Shown in pieces: positions 54,446 through 63,136 of a stretch of 64,000 bases of DNA (its first letter is position 1; every line of letters starts with the position of its first letter). The DNA comes from Kocuria massiliensis. Lineage in GTDB: Bacteria > Actinomycetota > Actinomycetes > Actinomycetales > Micrococcaceae. The notes under the pieces were generated by a model. The model ran no database searches, had not been told where the DNA came from, and was given only the letters and a program-made list of their open reading frames with translations. Where the stretch lies: positions 558,001 through 622,000 of the forward strand of contig NZ_LT835160.1 of assembly GCF_900169715.1 (NCBI RefSeq). The letters are read 5' to 3'. Both the position numbers and the translations under genes were made by a program.

Positions 54446-54997
54446 CTTTCACAGCGCAGGTGTAGCACGATTCGCTAACCGACCGTAAAATTGCACATGT
54501 GAACTGTGCACCGAATTATGCACGGAACACGGCGATAGACGACCCGCGGAAATCCGGCCTTCGTGCAACGGAGTGTCCGTTAGGTCGGGGAGTGGTGCAG
54601 GATCGACCGTTACGGAACATCGTGAGAACTTCACTGGGCCTCCCGCAACCCAGCAGCCAGACTCACACCCCACGCGAGGAACAGGGGGGGGCAGATCCAG
54701 GCGTGACTCGGAACATCGACTGCAACGCCCACAGTCCCAGGGACCCAATTGGTAGTCACTTTCTGTAAGTGAGAGGTATGCTATCTCTGCAATGCTGCTG
54801 TGAACATCACGGTCGCCGCAGGGTTTGCGGAGACCCTAAACGCCTGTGGAGGGTATCTAAGACGACGGCTTGCCGTCGCTGACCCGGGGAAACAGGAACC
54901 CACCGAACGGGGAACCGCACACATGTGCAGGCCGTGTAGGAATCCTCCCTGCCCACAGGGAGGAAGAAATCAACAAGTGACGCGTTAGCGGTTGCTC
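54446..54997. other. Intergenic region between the plasmid-like genes and the Tat-secreted protein
   Basis: About 550 bases with no supported gene; frames at 54499-54768 plus and 54449-54748 minus lack motifs. The right part (54782-54966) folds into several hairpins, listed separately as a possible leader RNA. Confidence 0.45.
54782..54966 (+). promoter_or_regulatory. Possible structured 5' leader of the Tat-secreted protein
   Basis: Several local stems crowd this stretch: CGACGGC/GCCGTCG (54863-54869 with 54872-54878) and CCTCCCTG/CAGGGAGG (54944-54951 with 54956-54963), the latter ending about 35 bases before the first in-frame ATG. Runs such as GACCCGGGGAAACAGG look like conserved riboswitch loops, but no known class could be matched by eye. 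A covariance search is needed before calling it a riboswitch. Confidence 0.35.
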
Positions 54998-55813
54998 ATG
55001 AATACTGAAAGCGAGCCTATGCATCAACATCGTCTCAGTCGGCGTTCTCTAGTGAAAGGGAGTGCATGGTCTGTTCCTGTCATTGTGGCCAGTACAGAAG
55101 TTCCTACCTACGCCTTGTCTGCAGGCTGTTACACACTCCTATGGACCAATACATCGGGCTCCGGAAGCACTCTCTCAGGGAATATGACCCCACAGTCGGG
55201 GGGGACGAATACCGCTAAAGTGACTGTGGTGCAATCGCGGACAGCGGGACAGGGCGCCTTGTATGAGGGAGTCAACTCGGACTTTGTGACGGCCGCAGCG
55301 GGGTCGCAAAAAGGATGGGGAACCACTGGTGGCGGAACGCAAGGCAACGGATACACGGTGACTAACACTAGCTCCGTGTTGACACTGAACCAGCGAACCG
55401 CTAACAGGATGGCAGCATCTCAAACAATTTCTTTCACTTTCGCTGATGGGTCTGGTCAGCCAGCTGTCCCAAAATCGGTGATGTTTAATATCTACGATGT
55501 CACTAGTGTTGTGACAGGGTCACGGAATCCGAACTATTACTCAGACACATTCACTCTTAGCGGAGGATCGTGGGTGTCATCGGCATTCACCGGGTACACT
55601 CGCGGTCAATACGCTACCGTGTCTTCTACCGCTATATCAATGACGGGCAAAGACACTCCGTCTATTAACAGTGGCTCCTACCTGACCGTCACAATTAGCC
55701 CTACCTCGAACAGCTTCAGCCTGACATATAGCAACACTGGCGCTGCTGCGACACTTACCAACGGCGCGAACAACCAATATGTCGGAATTGGCGACTTAAC
55801 GGTGTGTTTCTAA
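54998..55813 (+). CDS. Tat-exported beta-rich surface protein of unknown function
   Basis: 271 residues from the ATG at 54998; the ATG at 55019 (MHQHRLSRRSLVK) is an equal or better start. SRRSLVKGSAWSVPVIVAST is a twin-arginine signal with a hydrophobic core, probably cleaved near TYALSAG. The mature part is Ser/Thr/Gly-rich and beta-rich, with Cys near both ends (GCYTLLW and LTVCF), possibly disulfide-linked. It looks like a small secreted or surface adhesin-like protein. Codon use is less GC-rich than in the core chromosome. Function unknown. Confidence 0.65.
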   Translation: MNTESEPMHQHRLSRRSLVKGSAWSVPVIVASTEVPTYALSAGCYTLLWTNTSGSGSTLSGNMTPQSGGTNTAKVTVVQSRTAGQGALYEGVNSDFVTAAAGSQKGWGTTGGGTQGNGYTVTNTSSVLTLNQRTANRMAASQTISFTFADGSGQPAVPKSVMFNIYDVTSVVTGSRNPNYYSDTFTLSGGSWVSSAFTGYTRGQYATVSSTAISMTGKDTPSINSGSYLTVTISPTSNSFSLTYSNTGAAATLTNGANNQYVGIGDLTVCF

Positions 55814-55996
55814 AGGGGAAATCAAGAGGCGAAGTGTCAGACTGTGGATACGAAGACTCCTATGTTTTAGGCGCATGAGGCCACGATATTGTATTTGATG
55901 GATTATGCTGAAGTTATCGTAAAAGTCAACGGTTTCGCCGAAAAGGCCATAATCGTTTGTGCTGGATACCCGCAGGATGGGGTAACTGCTATATCG

Positions 55997-57121
55997 TCAT
56001 CTGCGACAGGTCGCACTCTTTGGAATGTTCCATAACTGACCCTGCGATACGAGAATATCCACCAGTTGTTCGGTGGACCATTCCTCACCCGGGGCAACCA
56101 GGCTTCCCCAACGCTTCCTGCACAAATCACAGGCTTGACGAAGATCAGTTTTTGAAGGGTGCCATCCCGACGAGCCTAATCCGAGGCATGAAGCAATAGC
56201 CAGAAGAGGGTTTCCGGAGACATCGATCCTGTTGCTGCCAGTTGCTAAGTTTTTTTGAGCATGACGGATACGCCAGTTCAGGTTGTCCAGGGCGTCGGGG
56301 ACGATAAAACGGTTGCTTTCGCTGTTGGGTCGCGCCCAGAGACGTGGGACGAGATAATCCGTAGCTTGCATTTTTGTGGTGTTCGTCGTAGCGGACAACT
56401 CGTGAGCCAGATACCAAATGCGGTGACCAAAGGATCCAGTGACAGACCGATTATCGCGGTGGTGCAGTTTGCCAGAGAGCTCAAGCCACGACGACAAGTC
56501 ATTCCGTGGATCTTCTCCTAGGGCAACGGCAATAACTTTTTGAAGAACCAGCGACTCCAACGGCGTCAGTTCGGTCCTCTCCATAGTGAGTGGCCCGACA
56601 AGCCTGTAAAAGATCTCCCGAATTCCGTCCGAAAGTATCCGCAATGGCAGGCTACGGAAAAGCTCAGGGACAGTTTCGTACGTTGAGGCTTTGAGGGAAT
56701 CACCGATGATCAACTTCTTGCGTCCAGAGTTAGATCGATGAATAGCGACTGTGCTGGCGTGAGAACCGGTACCAATCGTGCTCGGAAGCAAACACACTCG
56801 TGCCCGCATCCTCTCATTCGCGGCTTTCGCAAACAAGAGGGGCGAACGCGCCGAGGAATTAAGCGCACGAATCGAAATATTGCCGTTCAGCACAGCGCAC
56901 GCCAACTTGGCGTGGTCCATCACGACCCCACCACCCATAGCTGAGATTGGAAGGGTTCCCTGTAGGACGTCTCCTCGCAATGCATGGATCGTTTCACCCA
57001 AATCGCTCTCCGGACCGATGAGCCGAACCTCCGGATACCTTTCGGCGATTGCCTGAGCATGGGGATTTGTGTCGAGCAGGTGGGCATCCGCCAGCATGAC
57101 GCCCCGTTCGCGGCCTTTCAC
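55997..57121 (-). CDS. Iron-alcohol-dehydrogenase-like protein, candidate daptide oxidative decarboxylase (MpaB-like)
   Basis: 374 residues from the GTG at 57121, which overlaps the aminotransferase stop by four bases. SAMGGGVVMDHAKLACAVLN and LPSTIGTGSHAS are the NAD-binding loop and GTGS motif of iron-dependent alcohol dehydrogenases. The first metal-ligand segment reads SDGIREIFYR, where the usual His of the D-x3-H pair is Glu; later His occur in SFGHRIWYLAHEL. In daptides such a protein oxidises and decarboxylates the C-terminal Thr of the precursor, leaving a ketone. It is the last gene of the operon. The function is inferred from fold and gene neighbours. Confidence 0.75.
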   Translation of the reverse strand: MKGRERGVMLADAHLLDTNPHAQAIAERYPEVRLIGPESDLGETIHALRGDVLQGTLPISAMGGGVVMDHAKLACAVLNGNISIRALNSSARSPLLFAKAANERMRARVCLLPSTIGTGSHASTVAIHRSNSGRKKLIIGDSLKASTYETVPELFRSLPLRILSDGIREIFYRLVGPLTMERTELTPLESLVLQKVIAVALGEDPRNDLSSWLELSGKLHHRDNRSVTGSFGHRIWYLAHELSATTNTTKMQATDYLVPRLWARPNSESNRFIVPDALDNLNWRIRHAQKNLATGSNRIDVSGNPLLAIASCLGLGSSGWHPSKTDLRQACDLCRKRWGSLVAPGEEWSTEQLVDILVSQGQLWNIPKSATCRR

Positions 57122-58353
57122 GTCTGATTCATCGTCATCGCTGACAGAACGACCTCAAAAATTCTTTCGAGGTCTTCGACTGGCGAAATCAGGGGCGGAA
57201 CGATTTGCACACCCCGGGTTGAAGGATGAACGACAACCCCGTTCTGCCTGATTTCATCCACTAACCTGGCAACATTAATGGATTTGTTTGAATCGAGTGA
57301 ATATTGGATCGTTTGGAAAGCCCCCAAGCCAACACTTTCCAAACCAGGGACGTCTTCCACAACTGACCGGCTCAACGCTGTGGTCTCGCGCCTGACGTTC
57401 TCGTGTTCCTTGAGCTCGTAGGTATCGGCAAAAATAGATGCTGTCACTGCGACAGCCGCCCCAACGAGCGGATGCCCAGCACCGGTTTCCGCGTGCCAAA
57501 TACCGACCTTCGGATGAGCGGAGTAGCAAGCGTTCACAGCTTCTCCCAGAACCACGGCACCACCGGGAACAGCCCCGTTGGTCAACGCCTTCGATACCGC
57601 AAGGATATCAGGGCGAAACTCCCAATCGTCGGATGCCAGCACGCTCGATACCCTACCGAAGCCCGTGGCGACTTCATCAGCGATAAGGAGGACGCCCATT
57701 TTCTGAAGCTGTCTCAGATTATCCAAGGCAGTCGATGAGAGGGGCACGGTTCCAGTTCCTGTGACGGGCTCCACTAGCACGGCCGCGATCCTGGAGATCT
57801 GGCGTTCCAATTGATTCAGAAGGTCCGGATCGTCAAGGTTAACTCTGAGATGGTCGGACAGCGAAACTCCGTAGAATCGCTTGTCGATGTCTTCATCCGT
57901 GACAGACATTGTGCCAATGGAAATACCATGAAATGCGTTCCCCACCGAGGCAATTTTTCGACGTGCCGGATCTTCCTTCAGCAGAGAGTAGACGCGAGCA
58001 ATTTTGATGGCAGCTTCCACACTCGAGGAACCGCCTGTCGTCCACACCACTCGCTTCCACGCCGTTCCGAGCATTCGGAGTAGGGCGGCCGACGCGTTCT
58101 CAGCGAATTCCGACGAGTAACGAAAACAAGGGTAGAACGAAAGCTGCCCCGACGCCTCCGCTAACGCATGAGTATAATCCTCACGAGAGTATCCGAAGTT
58201 TACGTTCCACAGACCACTGGTAGCGCAGATTCTTTCCTTACCATCGGCGAATGTAATCCGATTTCCGTGTGCACGAACCGCAACTTTAGAATCATCTATG
58301 ATGTCGCCGTATGAGGTGAGCCCTGGCCACGAGGGATTGGCTTGGCACGTCAT
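57118..58353 (-). CDS. Class III PLP aminotransferase, candidate daptide aminotransferase (MpaD-like)
   Basis: 411 residues. WTTGGSSSVEAAIKIAR is the phosphate loop, NAFHGISIGTMSVT follows, LLIADEVATGFGRVSS holds the PLP-pairing Asp, and SKALTNGAVPGGAVV holds the Schiff-base Lys. All active-site elements of class III transaminases are present. In a daptide pathway it would aminate the C-terminal ketone to a 1,2-diaminopropane. Its ATG follows the methyltransferase stop directly (TAAATG), and its end overlaps the dehydrogenase gene, so the three are translationally coupled. Confidence 0.82.
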   Translation of the reverse strand: MTCQANPSWPGLTSYGDIIDDSKVAVRAHGNRITFADGKERICATSGLWNVNFGYSREDYTHALAEASGQLSFYPCFRYSSEFAENASAALLRMLGTAWKRVVWTTGGSSSVEAAIKIARVYSLLKEDPARRKIASVGNAFHGISIGTMSVTDEDIDKRFYGVSLSDHLRVNLDDPDLLNQLERQISRIAAVLVEPVTGTGTVPLSSTALDNLRQLQKMGVLLIADEVATGFGRVSSVLASDDWEFRPDILAVSKALTNGAVPGGAVVLGEAVNACYSAHPKVGIWHAETGAGHPLVGAAVAVTASIFADTYELKEHENVRRETTALSRSVVEDVPGLESVGLGAFQTIQYSLDSNKSINVARLVDEIRQNGVVVHPSTRGVQIVPPLISPVEDLERIFEVVLSAMTMNQT

Positions 58354-59112
58354 TTAGACTTTTCCTTCCATGATGGTGGTATGCCCGAAGGGCCCGGAAT
58401 CTGCCACGGGATGACGATGAATGTCGGTGAACCCTGCCTTCCGCATTTCCTCGATTGCCTCATCCGGCGTCAGTACGGCCACAGAGTGGGTGAGTGCCAC
58501 TTTTGATACGGCCTCACCCCTAAAAGTGTGAGGGATAATGACAATATCCCGCATACATTGGTCTGGATCGGCCTCAACGCTGAACGAAGCGACCGTATCG
58601 ATCTCGGGTAATAGGACCAGGGAATCGTAGCGCCCCTCGCCCATGGGGCTGAATTGCGTGACTATGACCTTTCCGCCCACTGCGGTTACCTCTCGCATTC
58701 GCCGCATGAGGTTGATCCGCTGTTCACAAGAGAAGAGAGTGATGGTCGATGCCGCTATGAGCGTTGCGTCAAAACTATCTCCCGGAATGGGATCGCGAAG
58801 AATGTCTGCCTTTTGGACTGTCAGTCTCGCGGCCATCCTGTCTTTGCCAGACACTTTCTTGGTAAGAAGACGGAGCATTTCTGCAGAGTTGTCGAGCGCC
58901 GTTACTCGGTGACCTCGCGCAAGGAGGGGAAGAGTCACCCGGCCGTCCCCAGATGCCAGCTCGAGGATTTTGTGGTTTCTTCCCAACATCTTCAGGATCG
59001 CGGAAGGTTCAGCGTGATCATCCCGAGTCATAGCGGAGTAAATGGCCGCACCCATGGGCCCGTACATTTCGTCGAGTTTGAAACCACGGTCACGCAAGAA
59101 GTCAGTGATCAC
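58354..59112 (-). CDS. SAM methyltransferase, candidate daptide N-methyltransferase (MpaM-like)
   Basis: 252 residues, class I Rossmann methyltransferase. ILELASGDGRVTLPLLARGH is motif I with the G-x-G loop, VTALDNSAEML carries the acidic SAM-ribose residue, and FDATLIAASTITLFS with GGKVIVTQFSP are motifs II-III. In daptides this enzyme dimethylates the terminal amine, giving a permanently basic tail. It sits directly before the aminotransferase gene with no gap. Confidence 0.82.
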   Translation of the reverse strand: MITDFLRDRGFKLDEMYGPMGAAIYSAMTRDDHAEPSAILKMLGRNHKILELASGDGRVTLPLLARGHRVTALDNSAEMLRLLTKKVSGKDRMAARLTVQKADILRDPIPGDSFDATLIAASTITLFSCEQRINLMRRMREVTAVGGKVIVTQFSPMGEGRYDSLVLLPEIDTVASFSVEADPDQCMRDIVIIPHTFRGEAVSKVALTHSVAVLTPDEAIEEMRKAGFTDIHRHPVADSGPFGHTTIMEGKV

Positions 59113-59157
59113 TGTGCTCTCCTGAGTATCGCGGGCGCATCAGAGCTTTCCGAGACA

Positions 59158-59895
59158 TCATGAGTCTTCACGAGACACCTTACCTGTCTGAGGGTTCACA
59201 AATACGGTTTTTCCATCAACCAGAAAAGGAATGATGGATCCCTCCGAACCGTTGAGATAGTCACCAGCGACGGCCTTCAACTCTATATCGTTTCGGGTTT
59301 GAGCGCCGAGGGCGCGACGAACGTCAACGATTTCGAGGAACCGAGCAGCGCCCGCGTTGATCAAATCGTGGATCATTTCCTGATCTGGGGAGCAATTCCA
59401 TGTGCACCCTTTTTTTTCATCAAACGGAGGCCCAACTGATGTCGTGCGCCGCATGCCGTCTTCGGTGGTGATTTCCCGGAGTCTAATCCCACCGCAGTCA
59501 CCTCTTCCTAGACCGCACTGGTCGGCGATTTGGACAAGAGGGTTTGCCAGAAGTTCCGGCATCTCCCCCGATTCCTTGAATTTGTGCAAGTCTTCCAAAA
59601 ACTCTGCAACGTCATCCTCATCAAGGACGCGCAAAATGGTGGGACCTACGATCGGGATGAATTCAGCTCCTGAGTAGTTCTCAAGTTGCACCAACAATTC
59701 CCCACCGATCGCGACTTCGGCCGCGACCTCCAGCCCATCTTCGGCTTCGAGCGGGAATACTTTAGTCTCGCCATCGGGGGATATCAGAGTGATATGGGGG
59801 TCCATATCGCGAAAATCAACTGAAACTTTACCGCTTGAACCGCCTAACAGGTCCACACCCTTGAAGAATTCGAGGATATATTGGTCGATATTCAT
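59158..59895 (-). CDS. Unrecognised protein of the daptide-like cluster, candidate recognition or partner protein
   Basis: 245 residues, acidic and soluble. I do not recognise a domain by eye. Two Cys pairs (DQCGLGRGDCGG at about 130 and CTWNCSPD at about 168) could bind zinc or another metal. The first 60 residues (DQYILEFFKGVDLLGG, HITLISPDGETKVFPL) and last 25 (IPFLVDGKTVFVNPQTGKV) look beta-rich. Known daptide clusters include a separate RiPP-recognition protein (MpaC), and this gene is the best positional candidate, but that is inference. It precedes the methyltransferase by 45 bases. Confidence 0.55.
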   Translation of the reverse strand: MNIDQYILEFFKGVDLLGGSSGKVSVDFRDMDPHITLISPDGETKVFPLEAEDGLEVAAEVAIGGELLVQLENYSGAEFIPIVGPTILRVLDEDDVAEFLEDLHKFKESGEMPELLANPLVQIADQCGLGRGDCGGIRLREITTEDGMRRTTSVGPPFDEKKGCTWNCSPDQEMIHDLINAGAARFLEIVDVRRALGAQTRNDIELKAVAGDYLNGSEGSIIPFLVDGKTVFVNPQTGKVSREDS

Positions 59896-60263
59896 GGTTC
59901 CTTAAGAAATAACAATTAGTATACGAATTCTGTCATGCTTCCGAGGATCTAGTAAGTGAATGAGACTCTTAGAAGCGCCCCGTACTCAGGCCTATTACTG
60001 AAGGATTTGCATACGTCAGCCAGCCATCTCGTTGGGCTTTGCGTAGTCCTCGGACTTCATGAGATAGGGGGTGCTGCACTTGCAGTGTTATGGAGATTCG
60101 TCATCTTGACACAACCAGCCTGTCTTCAAAGCACGCCTTAAGGTTTTAGCGACGTCCCCGGTTGGCCTTGACACCATGTTCGAACAATTTGTCTAGGACT
60201 GATGGCCTCGCGATGTGGCCTCCTAACAATGTCCCATATGAGTCAGGCGTAAGTATCCTCAAA
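59896..60263. other. Gap within the daptide-like operon
   Basis: About 370 AT-richer bases between the small membrane protein gene and the Cys-containing protein. A frame at 59956-60141 plus has no family motif and opposes the operon. A secondary promoter for the modifying genes could lie here. Confidence 0.4.
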
Positions 60264-60446
60264 TCAAGAGGGGTGGTGAGCCAGGTACCAGACTACTCCT
60301 AGACCGACCACGACCACCACGGCAAGTGCAATGAGCGGGGCCACCACGGCCTCAGTTGAGGCCGAAAAAACTATGATAATCGCGGCAATGAAAGCCATAG
60401 CGATGAATACCGCACTGATTGCTCCCGTGTTCTGAGTGAACTTCAT
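60264..60446 (-). CDS. 60-residue two-helix membrane protein, possible immunity or export helper
   Basis: Starts at the ATG at 60446 with a strong CGGAGGACTGC ribosome site; the frame is open farther upstream but that part lacks a ribosome site. Two hydrophobic helices are seen (AISAVFIAMAFIAAIIIVFSA and VVAPLIALAVVVVVGLGVVWY) around a short acidic turn. No family is recognised. Small membrane proteins inside bacteriocin-like clusters often give self-protection, which would suit a membrane-active product, but there is no direct evidence. Confidence 0.65.
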   Translation of the reverse strand: MKFTQNTGAISAVFIAMAFIAAIIIVFSASTEAVVAPLIALAVVVVVGLGVVWYLAHHPS

Positions 60447-60517
60447 GCAGTCCTCCGTAAATATTATTGGTTTTGTCTCGGACAAAGCCTATCGGGTCGC
60501 CTAGTCGGCCTCAACAG

Positions 60518-61483
60518 TTACCTTGGCTCAAGGAGTTCGGCCATACCACAACCAGTTTGTAGGACCATGGAAATTTCGTGTGCGTGACGCTTCGAGAGCA
60601 CAGGCACCGGTAGACCGAGAAACCAGCCGGTGTGGTCTCTCGACATGACCGGCTGGGGCAATTGCATAGGATCCATATCCGATAATTTTTGAGCGGACGG
60701 GTAGTCCATCATGACTGCCATGTGCTGGTAGAAGATTTTCTTCACAGCCTTCCACTCAGAAGGATCACTATATTTTTCTTGGATTTCTTGGAGATGTTTC
60801 TTGTCTATTCCGCGAAGTACGGGTGCGAAGTATCGGGGAACGACGCAATGCCTGCGCTGATCGTCGTGGAGAGTCAACGTATTCGGTGGTGCGCTGAGAA
60901 ATTCCGGAACGAATCCTTGATGCGCCATTCTCCACCAGTAGTCCCAGTCTTCTAAACCCCACGGCTTGTTGCTCCATGGCCCAGTAATGTTTGCGGCGTG
61001 GCGAGTGAGAATCACTCGGCTAGGTTCAAAAAGAGGATTGAGGGTTTGTAACGCGGGTGACCAGGTGATCTGGTGAAGGGGAATACCTGGCGGCTCCACA
61101 ATTTGTTGCCGTTCGTACACCGCACTGGCAACCACCCACGAACAGCTTGTTTTCTTGAGCCTCTCCAACCCGTTTGCCAGCCAGTCTTCATGGAAGGTGT
61201 CGTCGTGATCGAGAAATGCAATCAAGGGCGCGTCGCTGCGATCGATCCCATATTGCCGTGTAAGACCCGCGGTGCCCGTTCTCGGAGCAACGATAAATTC
61301 GAAGCGATTGTCGTCTGCCATGTTCGCGGCGATGACTCGGAACGCCTCGTCTGGGGGCCCATCGCTGACAACCTTTGCCGTGAAGCGCTCATATGATTGG
61401 GTAGCCACGGATGTGAGTGTTTTCTCTAGGGCGCTACCTCGCCGGTAGGTCGGGATGACAACCACAACATCGGGAGTGAACAT
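60518..61483 (-). CDS. GT2-family glycosyltransferase in the daptide-like cluster
   Basis: 321 residues from the ATG at 61483 (AGGTGG seven bases upstream; a GTG at 61492 is possible). VVVVIPTYRRGSALEKTLTSV is the start of a GT-A fold, KVVSDGPPDEAF follows, LIAFLDHDDTFHEDWLANGL carries the D-x-D metal motif, and GLEDWDYWWRMAHQGF provides the catalytic acidic pair. It should transfer a sugar from a nucleotide donor. About 100 extra C-terminal residues (from about 220) are helical. It sits between the protease and the membrane protein genes, so a role in glycosylating the peptide, or in immunity by surface change, is inferred. Confidence 0.85.
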   Translation of the reverse strand: MFTPDVVVVIPTYRRGSALEKTLTSVATQSYERFTAKVVSDGPPDEAFRVIAANMADDNRFEFIVAPRTGTAGLTRQYGIDRSDAPLIAFLDHDDTFHEDWLANGLERLKKTSCSWVVASAVYERQQIVEPPGIPLHQITWSPALQTLNPLFEPSRVILTRHAANITGPWSNKPWGLEDWDYWWRMAHQGFVPEFLSAPPNTLTLHDDQRRHCVVPRYFAPVLRGIDKKHLQEIQEKYSDPSEWKAVKKIFYQHMAVMMDYPSAQKLSDMDPMQLPQPVMSRDHTGWFLGLPVPVLSKRHAHEISMVLQTGCGMAELLEPR

Positions 61484-61492
61484 GGCTTCCAC

Positions 61493-63136
61493 CTACCTAC
61501 TGAAGTAATTCGCGACGTGGGCCCACAACGGCGTGTTTCCTTTCAGAGTGGTGGCAGTACCACCGGTGCAACCGCTCAGGGCCGTAGGTGAGGTGGGCGT
61601 CTCAGTGACATACCCGGGGGTCTGGACCGGGAGGGAAACAACAAATACGGACGTGAAGTCGACCTGGCCCGATTTCTCGAAGGACCCCTGGATGGTTGCA
61701 CAGTGTTTTGGTAACAATCCATTGCTTCGTAAGCGGTAGGTGCGGTCGGCTACCACGGGAGGCTCCCCGATGGCGCTCCCACTGAGATGGACGGTGCCGC
61801 CCTCGGACCACCATATCGCTACGTCACGCTGAGGTGTCGGAATCCAGGCCATTGCGCATATTCCGGCCACGACAACTGCCAGGCCGGCAAGCCGTCGGCC
61901 CAAGACCGCACCGCGCCGCTGGGACGCTTTGAGCTCGCGTCCGACCCACCCAACAATCACAGATAGGAGCCAGAAGATATACATCAAAAGGATCAAGCCC
62001 TGCACGAAGGGCAACGAGGCGAAAAGGGAAGAGATGTACAGTACAGCGAAAGTGAGAGCCGCAAAGACGGAAATTATGCAACCGGCGCCGAACATAACCA
62101 GTCGGGGCTGGTGCGATGTTGTCTTCCCTCGAGCTCCGAATAGTACCGTTCCCAAAGTTGATGAAAACGCAACTATGGATCGCTGGTGAAGATGAGGAAG
62201 GTCCAAACCAGAGATGATGGCAACATATCCATCGAACTTTAGGAAGGGGTAGCAATTGACTATTGCCTGGAAAAAAGCGGCGATGCCAATGGTGGAGAGA
62301 ACAGCGCCACAGCGTGCGTTCAACGCAGCGCCCAGCACACTAAAGATTCCGGCGAGGGAGGCCTGTGTGATTGGACCGGCGGCGGCAACCCACACGCGTG
62401 ATCTGCGGCTTGGAAGAGCCCAGGCTGCGGATACGTCGCAATAGAAGGCAGGCATCAGGTAGATCAGAAGGAAGCCCATGGATTTGGGCTTCCCTCCTTG
62501 CCATGCCAGCGTGAGTGCGTGCCCACATTCGTGGAGAACGTTGATGGCAAGAAGGCTGATGAGAATGCCGATAACCTGCCATGGACCGGTCTGGTGGGTA
62601 ATGAAGTCAATTGTTCTGCGTGCTACGAAGAACTGCGTGAGCACACCAGCGACCACTAGAAACAAGGCGCAAGCGAAGTAGAAATGACCTGGAAATCGAC
62701 GCAACTTAACTGCGAGGGGGCCAACCAGACGATGGGCATTGAGTATTACACGAAGCTGAATTCGGAAACCAGGAAGGCGGCGCACCCGACCGGGGTGATC
62801 ACTGGGTGCCGTTTGTGAAGCTGGGACGATCAGGCCGAGCCTTGCCAGCCTTTCGGTGGATGTTTGAACGGTGACTTCATCCCATCTCGCATCGAGGGGG
62901 AAATCCTCAGAACTAGCCGTCAGGTGTTGCATGAGGTATCCGATGTCGTACCCAAGTCTCTGGATTTTCCCTGACTCGGACACGAGGACCCAATATGCTG
63001 GCTGACCATCAGCACTTTCGGCCTTATGCAAGTCACCGTTGACTCGATATCTGGAAGTCACAGTGTGGGGCTCCTTATGAGCCGGGCGTGAGGTGTGACC
63101 CTCACGCCCGGTTGGCATAGTACTTTGGTCGGACAT
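61493..63136 (-). CDS. M50-type intramembrane metalloprotease with PqqD-like N-terminus (candidate leader peptidase, MpaP-like)
   Basis: 547 residues. Residues about 25-105 (YRVNGDLHKAESADGQPAYW, VLVSESGKIQRLGYDIGYLM) are beta-hairpin plus helices, like PqqD/RiPP-recognition domains. The membrane part has about ten helices. INVLHECGHALTLAWQGGKP contains the zinc motif HECGH, and NCYPFLKFDGYVAI the third zinc ligand Asp, both in M50 order. After about 420 follow an extracytoplasmic beta-rich domain (QRDVAIWWSEGGTVHLSG). Daptide clusters encode such a protease, thought to remove the leader. Its ATG is adjacent to the precursor stop (TAAATG). Confidence 0.85.
   Translation of the reverse strand: MSDQSTMPTGREGHTSRPAHKEPHTVTSRYRVNGDLHKAESADGQPAYWVLVSESGKIQRLGYDIGYLMQHLTASSEDFPLDARWDEVTVQTSTERLARLGLIVPASQTAPSDHPGRVRRLPGFRIQLRVILNAHRLVGPLAVKLRRFPGHFYFACALFLVVAGVLTQFFVARRTIDFITHQTGPWQVIGILISLLAINVLHECGHALTLAWQGGKPKSMGFLLIYLMPAFYCDVSAAWALPSRRSRVWVAAAGPITQASLAGIFSVLGAALNARCGAVLSTIGIAAFFQAIVNCYPFLKFDGYVAIISGLDLPHLHQRSIVAFSSTLGTVLFGARGKTTSHQPRLVMFGAGCIISVFAALTFAVLYISSLFASLPFVQGLILLMYIFWLLSVIVGWVGRELKASQRRGAVLGRRLAGLAVVVAGICAMAWIPTPQRDVAIWWSEGGTVHLSGSAIGEPPVVADRTYRLRSNGLLPKHCATIQGSFEKSGQVDFTSVFVVSLPVQTPGYVTETPTSPTALSGCTGGTATTLKGNTPLWAHVANYFSR

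Noticed and set aside
54782-54966. c-di-AMP (ydaO), FMN, TPP or cobalamin riboswitch
   Set aside because: The conserved core strings of these classes could not be found by eye; only general hairpins are visible.
54998-55813. The Tat-exported protein as part of the daptide-like operon
   Set aside because: It is on the opposite strand, ends convergently with the operon and has no link to RiPP chemistry; kept as a separate gene.
59956-60141. Rightward 61-residue frame in the cluster gap
   Set aside because: No ribosome site or motif, opposite to the operon; likely chance.
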